From positions 1,125,922 through 1,189,921 of the forward strand of contig NZ_CP048289.1 in the NCBI RefSeq assembly GCF_014084105.1: a stretch of DNA of 64,000 nucleotides. Direction: 5' to 3'. The notes under the pieces are model-generated. The model ran no database searches. It worked only from the letters and a program-made list of their open reading frames with translations, and was not told the DNA's origin. The stretch is from Streptacidiphilus sp. P02-A3a (GTDB taxonomy: Bacteria; Actinomycetota; Actinomycetes; Streptomycetales; Streptomycetaceae). The number at the start of each line of letters is the position of its first letter. Positions within the stretch are counted from its first letter, which is position 1. Position numbers and translations under genes: made by a program. Below, in pieces: positions 57,209 through 64,000 of the stretch.

Positions 57209-57856
57209 TCGATTCGTCACGGGCTGCTCGCGCTGCTCGAACCAGGTCCCCGCTACGGCTACCAGCTCAGAACCGAGTTCGAGGCCCGTACCGGGGCCAC
57301 CTGGCCGCTGAACGTCGGCCAGGTCTACACCACCCTCGGCCGCCTGGAGCGGGACGGCCTGGTCCGGCCCGACGGCGAGGACGGTGAGGGCCACGTCTTC
57401 TACGCCATCACCGAGCAGGGACGCGAGGAGCTCCGCAGCTGGTTCGGCAGCCCGGTCCGCCGCGACAACCCGCCCCGGGACGAGCTGGCGATCAAGCTCG
57501 CGATGGCGGTGACGGTCGCCGGGGTGGACGTCTCGGCGGTGGTGCAGCGCCAGCGGGTGCACACCATCCGCGCGCTGCAGGACTACACCCGGCTCAAGGC
57601 CAGGGCGCTCGCGGCCACCGAGGCCCCGGCCGACGGGAACGGCACCGACGACAGCCAGGACCTGGCCTGGCTGCTGGTCCTGGACCAGCTGATCTTCCAG
57701 GCCGAGGCGGAGGTCCGCTGGCTGGACCACTGCGAGACCCGGCTGGTCCGCCACGCGGAACGGGCGGCCGGGCGCCAGGGCCGCGACCGGGCGCCGCGGC
57801 CGGCCCCGGGCGCGCAGCCGGAAGCACAGGCGATACCGAGGGGAAGCAGGAGCTGA
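57206..57856 (+). CDS. PadR-family transcriptional regulator
   Basis: 216 residues. The winged-helix domain has the PadR pattern HGLLALLEPGPRYGYQLRTEF, then VGQVYTTLGRLERDGLV and YAITEQGREELRSWF; residues ~95-190 form the C-terminal dimerisation helices. The ATG at 57206 lies inside a 26-bp palindrome, so it probably represses its own operon, which includes the ABC transporter genes (stop and next start share one base in TGATG). The ligand that relieves repression, perhaps the exported compound, is unknown. A basic, Arg-rich C-terminal tail is extra to the family. Confidence 0.93.
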   Translation: MSIRHGLLALLEPGPRYGYQLRTEFEARTGATWPLNVGQVYTTLGRLERDGLVRPDGEDGEGHVFYAITEQGREELRSWFGSPVRRDNPPRDELAIKLAMAVTVAGVDVSAVVQRQRVHTIRALQDYTRLKARALAATEAPADGNGTDDSQDLAWLLVLDQLIFQAEAEVRWLDHCETRLVRHAERAAGRQGRDRAPRPAPGAQPEAQAIPRGSRS

Positions 57857-58656
57857 TGAGTACACAGGGATGGGACACCGACCGGCCGCAGGACGACGCG
57901 GCGGGGCGGGCCCCCGCCCGGGAGGCGGTGCTGCGGTTGCGGTCGGTCTCCCGGGTCCACGGGCACGGCGCGGCCGAGGTGCACGCGCTCCGGGAGGTCG
58001 ACCTGGCCGTCCAGCCGGGGGAGTTCGTCGCGGTGATGGGGCCCAGCGGCTCCGGCAAGTCGACGCTGCTGACCCTCGCCGGAGGGCTCGACAGCGCCAG
58101 CTCCGGGCAGGTCGTGGTCGAGGGAACGGAGCTGGGGGCGCTGTCCCGGAAGGCCCTGGCGGCGGTCCGCCGCCGCTCCATCGGCTACGTCTTCCAGGAC
58201 TTCAACCTGATCCCGGCGCTGACCGCGGCCGAGAACATCTCGCTGCCCCGCGAGCTGGACGGCCTGTCCGGGCGCAAGGCGCGGACGGAGGCGCTGGCGG
58301 CGCTGGACGAGATCGGCATCGCCGAGCTCGCCGACCGCTTCCCCGACGAGATGTCCGGCGGCCAGCAGCAGCGGGTGGCCATCGCCCGCGCGCTGATCGG
58401 CGACCGGCGGCTGGTACTGGCCGACGAGCCCACCGGCGCGCTGGACTCGGCCACCGGCGAGGCGGTGCTGGCGGTGCTGCGCGGGCGCTGCGACGCGGGC
58501 GCGGCGGCGGTCATGGTCACCCACGAGGCCAGGCACGCCGCCTGGGCGGACCGGGTGGTGTTCCTGCGCGACGGCCGACTGGTCGACGAGTCCGCCCCGC
58601 TCTCCGCCGAGTCGCTGTTCAGCGCCGCCGCGACGGACGGGACGGGCACCCTGTGA
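57856..58656 (+). CDS. ABC transporter ATP-binding protein (MacB/LolD-like)
   Basis: 266 residues. Walker A GPSGSGKST, Q-loop YVFQDFNLIP, signature MSGGQQQRVAIARAL and Walker B LVLADEPTGALDS, followed by VTHEARHAAW. This is the class that powers FtsX/MacB-type permeases in mechanotransmission rather than substrate pumping through the membrane. It shares TGATG with the padR stop and overlaps the permease GTG by 4 nt, so padR, ATPase and permease are one operon. The N-terminal ~25 residues before the ABC domain are disordered. Confidence 0.94.
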   Translation: MSTQGWDTDRPQDDAAGRAPAREAVLRLRSVSRVHGHGAAEVHALREVDLAVQPGEFVAVMGPSGSGKSTLLTLAGGLDSASSGQVVVEGTELGALSRKALAAVRRRSIGYVFQDFNLIPALTAAENISLPRELDGLSGRKARTEALAALDEIGIAELADRFPDEMSGGQQQRVAIARALIGDRRLVLADEPTGALDSATGEAVLAVLRGRCDAGAAAVMVTHEARHAAWADRVVFLRDGRLVDESAPLSAESLFSAAATDGTGTL

Positions 58657-61454
58657 AGCTCAGCGCCTGGCGGGTGGCCCTGCGGATGGCCCGCCGCGAC
58701 GCCCTGCGGGCCAAGGGCCGCAGCGCCCTGGTCATCGCCATGATCGCGATTCCGGTGGTCGGCGTGGCCGGAGCCGACATCACCTACCGCAGCACCAAGC
58801 TGACCGTCTCGCAGGCCGCCACCCGGGTGATGGGCACCGCGCAGGCGGAGATCTCGGCCGGTCAGCTCGGCTGGCGGGTCAACCAGGCGCCGAACCCGGC
58901 CGACGGCTCCGACGTCCCGTCCGACGACGGCAGCAAGCCGTCACCGACCGCGCAGGAGCAGGCCCGGGCCAAGGAGCCGCTGGCCGAGCAGCTGCGGCAG
59001 GCACTGCCGAGCGGGGTCCGACTGCTGCCGATGGGCACCGGCGCGGTGACCACCAGTACCGCGAACGGCGTGCTGGCGGCCGAGGTGCAGGCCTTCGACG
59101 CGGCCGACCCGCTGACGCACGGCATCGTGGTGCTCGACCGGGGCAGCTGGCCCACCGGGCCCGGGCAGATCGCCGCGACCACCGCCTTCCTGGCGGACTC
59201 CGGGCTGCGGGTCGGCCAGACCACCACCCCGGTCGGCACCCACCTGCCGCTGACCATCACCGCCGCGGTGGAGTTCCCGGGCAGCCTGAAGACCGACCAG
59301 CTGGTGCTGCGGCCGGAGGACCTCGACGCGGTGGACGCGGCCCAGAACCTCGGTCGCGGCGCCGAGGTGCCGACCCAGTGGCTGCTGCAGATGCCCCAGA
59401 ACGCCGCCTTCACCTGGGCCGACGTGCTCCGGGCCAACCAGTGGGGCTTCACCGTCACCTCCCGCGCGGTGCTGCGGGACCCGCCGCCGTCCGGTGAGGT
59501 GATGTTTCGCGAAGACAGCCAGGGCATGCGGGCGGACCCGGTCCTGGTGGCGGTGCTCTCGACCGTGGTCGGCATGGCGCTCCTGGAGATCGTGCTGCTC
59601 GCCGGGCCGGCGTTCGCGGTCGGCGCCCGGCGCTCCCGGCGCCAGTTGGGGCTGATGGCGGCCGGGGGCGGTGACCGCGCGCACATCCGCGCGGTGGTCC
59701 TCGGCGGCGGTCTGGTGCTCGGCGGCGCCGGTGCGCTGACCGGTCTGGTGGTCGGGACGGCCGCGGTCGCCCTGGGCCGGGGCGAGCTGGAGTCGATCTC
59801 CGGATCCCGCTTCGGCAGCTTCGCGCTGCGGCCGCTGGACCTGCTCGGCATCGTGCTGGTGGGGCTGGTCACCGGGCTGCTGGCGGCCGTGGTCCCGGCG
59901 GTGCAGGCGGCCAGGCAGGACGTGGTGGCCTCGCTCACCGGCCGGGGGACGGTCAAGTCGCCGCCGAAGTGGCTCACCGCGCTCGGCGCGCTCGGCGTGG
60001 TCGGCGGCACCGCGCTGGCCCTGCTCGGCAACGGCGTCGGCCGGGCCGAGGTCTCCATCCTCGGCGGCTCGGTCCTGGCCGAGCTCGGCGTGGTCGCCTG
60101 CACCCCGTTCCTGGTGGGCCTGTTCGGCCGACTGGCCCGGCTGCTGCCGCTGGCTCCCCGGCTGGCGCTGCGCGACTCCACCCGCAACCGGAGCCGGACC
60201 GCTCCGGCGGTGGCGGCGGTGATGGCGGCGGTCGCCGGAGCGGTCGCCGTCAGCGTCTACCAGAACAGCAGCGACGCCTCCGGCCGGGCCGCCTACCAGC
60301 CGTACGGCACGGTCGGCTCGGTGCTGCTGCAGTTCGGCGGCACCGACGGCGCGACCCGGATCGCGGCGGAGAACAGCGCCGTCCAGCGCGCCGCGACCGA
60401 CCTCGGCCCGCGCGGCGACCTCTACCAGCTGTACTTCCGGGGCAACTGCTTCGGGGACGGCGCCGGGCCCTGCGGCAGCGTCTCGGTGAAGACCCCGGGC
60501 TGCCCCGACACCGGGCTGGCGTCCGCCGACAGCTCCGACACGGCTCCGGTGACGCTGAGCGTGCGCTGCTCGCAGCGGGTGCTCAGCAGCGGGACGATCG
60601 ACAACGAGTCGGCCCTCGCGGTCAACCCGGCCGCGCTGCCCGCGCTCGGCGTCGGCGACCCGGCCGCCGCCCGGGCCCTGGCCCAGGGGACGGTGCTGGT
60701 CAGCGACCCCGACGACATCAGCGACGGCAAGGTCACCCTTGACCTGCAACTCCAGTCCGCCCCCGAGGACAGCGACCACAACCGGCTCACGACCACCACG
60801 GTCACCCTGCCCGCGATGCTGGTCACCGCGCACCCGAGGGTGATGCCGGTGCTGATGTCGGCGACCGCCGCCGCCCAGGCCGGGCTGCGGACCGCGCCCT
60901 TCGGCTCGATCTGGGATCCCGCGCACGGCCCCGACGGCGCCGAGCAGCAGCGGATCAACGCGGCCCTGGCCCAGGTGACCGCCGGGGCCTCGGTCACGGT
61001 GGAGCACGGCTACCAGAGCAGCAGCAGCGCGATCGCGCTGGGGCTGGCCCTGGCCGCCTCGGTGGTGGCGATCGGCGCGGCGGCCATCGCCACCGGCCTG
61101 GCCGCCGCCGACTCGCAGGCGGACCTGGCCACGCTGGCGGCGGTGGGGGCCGCGCCCCGGGTGCGACGGGTGCTGTCCGGCTTCCAGTGCACGGTGATCG
61201 CGGCGATGGGCGCGGTGCTGGGCGCGGCGGCCGGGATCGTCCCGGCCTGGGCGCTGTGGCGGTACCGCAGCGCCGGTTCCGGGAGGACCTTCTTCGCCTC
61301 CTCCGTGCAGTACCGGCTGGTCACCCCGCCGGATCCGCTGGTACTGCCCTGGGGGACGCTGGCGGCGCTGGTGCTCGGGCTGCCGCTGCTGGCCTGGCTG
61401 CTGGCGGCCGGGCTCACCCGCTCGCGGCCGGTGCTCACCCGGCGCACCGCCTGA
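58653..61454 (+). CDS. FtsX-like ABC transporter permease
   Basis: 933 residues. An N-terminal helix (SALVIAMIAIPVVGVAGADI) is followed by a large extracytoplasmic domain, then three helices with the FtsX core (LLEIVLLAGPAFAVGARRSRRQLGLMAAGG...), a repeat of this arrangement after a second extracytoplasmic domain that contains a few cysteines (NCFGDGAGPCGS), and a C-terminal FtsX core. This duplicated layout is typical of actinobacterial FtsX/MacB-like permeases. GTG at 58653 overlaps the ATPase stop (GTGA). Likely moves or senses an envelope-active compound; a very strong terminator ends the operon. Confidence 0.9.
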   Translation: MKLSAWRVALRMARRDALRAKGRSALVIAMIAIPVVGVAGADITYRSTKLTVSQAATRVMGTAQAEISAGQLGWRVNQAPNPADGSDVPSDDGSKPSPTAQEQARAKEPLAEQLRQALPSGVRLLPMGTGAVTTSTANGVLAAEVQAFDAADPLTHGIVVLDRGSWPTGPGQIAATTAFLADSGLRVGQTTTPVGTHLPLTITAAVEFPGSLKTDQLVLRPEDLDAVDAAQNLGRGAEVPTQWLLQMPQNAAFTWADVLRANQWGFTVTSRAVLRDPPPSGEVMFREDSQGMRADPVLVAVLSTVVGMALLEIVLLAGPAFAVGARRSRRQLGLMAAGGGDRAHIRAVVLGGGLVLGGAGALTGLVVGTAAVALGRGELESISGSRFGSFALRPLDLLGIVLVGLVTGLLAAVVPAVQAARQDVVASLTGRGTVKSPPKWLTALGALGVVGGTALALLGNGVGRAEVSILGGSVLAELGVVACTPFLVGLFGRLARLLPLAPRLALRDSTRNRSRTAPAVAAVMAAVAGAVAVSVYQNSSDASGRAAYQPYGTVGSVLLQFGGTDGATRIAAENSAVQRAATDLGPRGDLYQLYFRGNCFGDGAGPCGSVSVKTPGCPDTGLASADSSDTAPVTLSVRCSQRVLSSGTIDNESALAVNPAALPALGVGDPAAARALAQGTVLVSDPDDISDGKVTLDLQLQSAPEDSDHNRLTTTTVTLPAMLVTAHPRVMPVLMSATAAAQAGLRTAPFGSIWDPAHGPDGAEQQRINAALAQVTAGASVTVEHGYQSSSSAIALGLALAASVVAIGAAAIATGLAAADSQADLATLAAVGAAPRVRRVLSGFQCTVIAAMGAVLGAAAGIVPAWALWRYRSAGSGRTFFASSVQYRLVTPPDPLVLPWGTLAALVLGLPLLAWLLAAGLTRSRPVLTRRTA

Positions 61455-61467
61455 CCGGGCGCCTCCG

Positions 61468-61532
61468 GGCCCCGCACCGTGCCCCGCCCCCCGCCGCCGT
61501 CGCGGTGCGGGGGCGGGGCACGGTGCGGGGCC
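61468..61532 (+). terminator. Hairpin terminator, 24-bp perfect stem
   Basis: Left arm 61468-61491 pairs perfectly with 61509-61532 around a 17-nt loop, 14 nt after the permease stop. It lies immediately upstream of the -10 box of the next gene and so insulates the padR operon from the peptidase gene. Confidence 0.88.
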
Positions 61533-61547
61533 GTCGGGCGTGCGAAC

Positions 61548-61553
61548 TAGAGT
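61548..61553 (+). promoter_or_regulatory. -10 box TAGAGT, leaderless M20 peptidase gene
   Basis: TAGAGT ends 7 nt before the ATG at 61561; the terminator arm occupies the -35 region, and there is no ribosome site. Confidence 0.55.
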
Positions 61554-61560
61554 CGTACCC

Positions 61561-62988
61561 ATGACGACTTCCCCGGACAGCGTGGTCCGTGAGTTCATCG
61601 CCGAGCACCGCGCCGCTTTCCTCGACGACCTTTCCGACTGGCTGCGCATCCGCTCGGTCTCGGCCGACCCGACGCTGGCGGCGGAGGTCCGCCGCTCCGC
61701 CGAATGGCTGACCGGCGCGCTGCGCGCCACCGGCTTCCCGGTCGCGGAGGTCTGGGAGACCCCCGGCGGCGGCCTGCCGGCGGTCTTCGCCGAGTGGCCC
61801 TCGGGTGACCCGGCCGCTCCGACCGTGCTGGTCTACGGGCACCACGACGTCCAGCCCGCCGCCCGCGCGGACGGCTGGGCGACCGATCCGTTCGAGCCCA
61901 CGGTGGTGGACGGTCGGCTGTACGCGCGCGGCGCGGCCGACGACAAGGGGCAGGTCTTCTTCCACACCCTGGGGGTGCGCGCGCACCTGGCGGCGACCGG
62001 CCGCAGCGCGCCCGCGGTGAACCTCAAGCTGCTGGTCGAGGGCGAGGAGGAGTCCGGCTCGCCGCACTTCGGCGCGCTGATCCGGGAGCGGGCGGAGCGG
62101 CTGGCGGCGGACGTCGTGATCATCTCCGACACCGGCATGTGGTCGGAGCGGACCCCGACCGTCTGCACCGGCATGCGCGGCCTGGTGGACTGCCAGATCG
62201 ACCTCTTCGGCCCCAGCCAGGACATCCACTCGGGCTCCTTCGGCGGCGCCGTGCCCAACCCGGCCACCGAGGCGGCCCGACTGGTCGCCGCCCTGCACAC
62301 GGAGGACCGGCGGGTCGCGATCCCCGGCTTCTACGACGGGGTGGTGGAGCTGACCGCGCGGGAGCGCGAGCTCTTCGCCGAACTGCCCTTCGACGAGCGG
62401 CAGTGGCTGTCCGTCGCCAAGTCCCGGGCCACCCTCGGGGAGGCGGGCTTCAGCACCCTGGAGCGGACCTGGGCCCGGCCGACGGCCGAGGTCAACGGCA
62501 TCTGGGGCGGCTACACCGGTCCCGGCGGCAAGACCATCGTCCCGGCCGAGGCGCACCTGAAGCTGTCCTTCCGGCTGGTCGCCGGGCAGGAGGTGGCGAA
62601 GATCCGCGAGGCGGTGGCCGGCTGGGTCGCCGACCGGCTGCCCGAGGGCATCGGCCACGAGATCGTCTTCCCCGGCGCCACCCGGCCCTGCCTGACGCCG
62701 CTGGACCACCCGGCGCTGCAGTCCCTGGTCCGCGCCATGGGCCAGGCGTTCGGGGAGGAGATCCGGTTCACTCGCGAGGGCGGCTCCGGGCCCGCGGCCG
62801 ACCTGCAGGACGTGCTGGACGCCCCGGTGCTGTTCCTGGGCATCTCCGTTCCGTCGGACGGCTGGCACTCCATCGACGAGAAGGTCGAACTTGACCTGCT
62901 GGCTAAGGGCGTGGAGACCGCCGCGTACCTCTGGGCCGACCTGGCGGACCACTGGGGAGCCCCCGGGCACCCGCTCGACCAGGCATGA
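61561..62988 (+). CDS. M20-family dipeptidase
   Basis: 475-residue cytoplasmic metallopeptidase of the carnosinase/CNDP type. Two-zinc site motifs: GHHDVQP (His), GAADDKGQ (Asp), EGEEESGSP (catalytic Glu pair), SDTGMW and the C-terminal GWHSIDEKV (His). The dimerisation domain includes DIHSGSFGG. Dipeptide substrate range unknown; such enzymes usually have broad specificity. The ATG at 61561 follows a TAGAGT box and no ribosome site, so the message is probably leaderless. The nudC gene begins 30 nt after its stop and may be partly co-transcribed. Confidence 0.93.
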   Translation: MTTSPDSVVREFIAEHRAAFLDDLSDWLRIRSVSADPTLAAEVRRSAEWLTGALRATGFPVAEVWETPGGGLPAVFAEWPSGDPAAPTVLVYGHHDVQPAARADGWATDPFEPTVVDGRLYARGAADDKGQVFFHTLGVRAHLAATGRSAPAVNLKLLVEGEEESGSPHFGALIRERAERLAADVVIISDTGMWSERTPTVCTGMRGLVDCQIDLFGPSQDIHSGSFGGAVPNPATEAARLVAALHTEDRRVAIPGFYDGVVELTARERELFAELPFDERQWLSVAKSRATLGEAGFSTLERTWARPTAEVNGIWGGYTGPGGKTIVPAEAHLKLSFRLVAGQEVAKIREAVAGWVADRLPEGIGHEIVFPGATRPCLTPLDHPALQSLVRAMGQAFGEEIRFTREGGSGPAADLQDVLDAPVLFLGISVPSDGWHSIDEKVELDLLAKGVETAAYLWADLADHWGAPGHPLDQA

Positions 62989-63018
62989 ACGGGCAACGAT
63001 GAAGGGGGAGACGGGAAC

Positions 63019-63999
63019 GTGATAGTGGAGTCGACAGACGAGGCAGTGACCACGGTCGGAGCGTTCGCCGGAGCGGCGCCGCTGGCCCTGGCACGGGCCG
63101 GGGTGAACCGCGCGGCGGAGCACCGGCTGGACGAGCCGTGGCTCGCCGCCGCCTGGAGCCACCCGGACACCCGGGTGGTGGTGGTCGCCGAGGCCCAGGC
63201 CTTCGTGATCGACAACGACGCGGGCAGCGAACTGGTGCTGCTCCCCAGCTTCGAGGCGCCGGACCACGGCGAGCGCTACTTCCTGGGCACGGACTCCGGC
63301 GGGGTCTCCTACTTCGCGGTCTCGCTGGACACGCTGCCCGGGCGGCTGGACGGCGACGCCCGTCCGGCCGGTCTGCGCGAGGTCGGCGGACAGCTCGGGG
63401 CGCGTGACTCGGGGCTGCTGGTGCACGCGGTGGCGCTGCAGAACTGGCACCGCTCGCACCGCTTCTGCTCGCGCTGCGGGCACCCGACCGTCCCGGCCGC
63501 CGCCGGGCACGTGCGCCGCTGCACCTCCTGCGCGCACGAGCACTACCCGCGCACCGACGCGGCGGTGATCATGCTGGTGACCGACGGCCAGGACCGGGCG
63601 CTGCTGGGCCGCCAGGCGCTGTGGCCGGAGGGGCGCTACTCGACCCTGGCCGGTTTCGTCGAGCCGGGGGAGTCGCTGGAGCAGGCGGTCGCCCGCGAGG
63701 TGGCCGAGGAGGCCGGGGTCCGGGTCGACCTGGGCACGGTGGCCTACGTCGCCAGCCAGCCCTGGCCCTTCCCGGCCAGCCTGATGCTGGGCTTCATGGC
63801 CAGGGCCGACGAGCGGGACGGCGGCACCGAGATCACCGTCGACGGCGAGGAGCTGTCCGAGGCCGCCTGGTTCAGCCGGGAGCAGCTGGCCGAGGGCATG
63901 GCCAACGGGACGGTGCTGCCGCCGTCCGGGATCTCCATCGCCCGCAGGCTGGTGGAGATCTGGTACGGCGGTCCGCTGCCGGAGTCCGCCCGCTGGTAG
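63019..63999 (+). CDS. nudC: NAD(H) pyrophosphatase / RNA deNADding enzyme
   Basis: 326 residues. The N-terminal domain (~1-150) is followed by a zinc ribbon, CSRCGHP and CTSC, and the Nudix box GFVEPGESLEQAVAREVAEEAGV with metal-binding glutamates intact. SQPWPFPASLMLGF matches the NudC-specific SQPWPFPxS motif that distinguishes NADH pyrophosphatases. Hydrolyses NAD(H) to NMN(H) and AMP and, in other bacteria, removes NAD caps from RNA. GTG at 63019 follows GGGGGAG. It corresponds to Rv3199c, which in M. tuberculosis also lies near the adnAB genes. The stop is one base from the window end. Confidence 0.95.
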   Translation: MIVESTDEAVTTVGAFAGAAPLALARAGVNRAAEHRLDEPWLAAAWSHPDTRVVVVAEAQAFVIDNDAGSELVLLPSFEAPDHGERYFLGTDSGGVSYFAVSLDTLPGRLDGDARPAGLREVGGQLGARDSGLLVHAVALQNWHRSHRFCSRCGHPTVPAAAGHVRRCTSCAHEHYPRTDAAVIMLVTDGQDRALLGRQALWPEGRYSTLAGFVEPGESLEQAVAREVAEEAGVRVDLGTVAYVASQPWPFPASLMLGFMARADERDGGTEITVDGEELSEAAWFSREQLAEGMANGTVLPPSGISIARRLVEIWYGGPLPESARW

Positions 64000-64000
64000 C

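Overview
The window is very GC-rich actinobacterial chromosome. Tightly packed genes, many GTG starts, ATGA/GTGA overlaps and a rare TTA codon point to Streptomycetaceae (Streptomyces, Kitasatospora or Streptacidiphilus; the genus cannot be fixed from sequence alone). I see no rRNA, tRNA, CRISPR, insertion sequence, prophage or origin. It reads as conserved core chromosome.

Layout. 1-4088: a truncated Ser/Thr kinase gene diverges from an ABC exporter plus DesK/DesR-type two-component operon. 4085-7646: a DUF2079 membrane protein, a transglutaminase-like protein and a GNAT acetyltransferase on the minus strand. 7759-12623: a seven-iron ferredoxin, dapC, two exported or anchored proteins, and dapE (lysine/diaminopimelate synthesis). 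12683-16877: LOG-family hydrolase, folP2-like gene, DivIVA-like protein, tag DNA glycosylase, PaaG-like hydratase and DUF3117. 17046-25494: O-methyltransferase, an ECF sigma/anti-sigma/HtrA/TatB envelope-stress module, Mrp, DUF1003 and an MgtE-N/CBS protein. From memory, the 11.5-25.5 kb stretch parallels the Mycobacterium tuberculosis Rv1202-Rv1232c neighbourhood.

25655-31788 holds a mixed set: EamA transporter, SUFU-like protein, PHP phosphoesterase, DUF6758 protein, a 47-residue protein and a hydrolase. 31945-63999 resembles a second mycobacterial block (Rv3198c-Rv3211): DEAD-box helicase, ferritin-like protein, DUF3107, TetR regulator, MoeZ, an alkyltransferase-like protein, the AdnAB helicase-nuclease and NudC. 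Between these lie a glycan-type cluster (lipoprotein, GT4 glycosyltransferase, membrane protein, epimerase), a pseudokinase-flippase fusion, a SpoIIE-type phosphatase, an EEP-family hydrolase, a PadR-controlled ABC transporter and an M20 peptidase.

Most notable: (i) a related 39-bp sequence inserted in the same reading frame in two neighbouring repair genes (alkyltransferase-like gene and adnA); (ii) an in-frame TAA near the start of the O-methyltransferase gene; (iii) a single TTA (bldA-type) codon in the GT4 gene; (iv) at least ten genes with a TANNNT box 6-8 nt before the start codon, implying leaderless transcripts; (v) a likely catalytically dead kinase domain fused to a flippase-like domain; (vi) very long perfect terminator hairpins and several short tandem repeats between genes.
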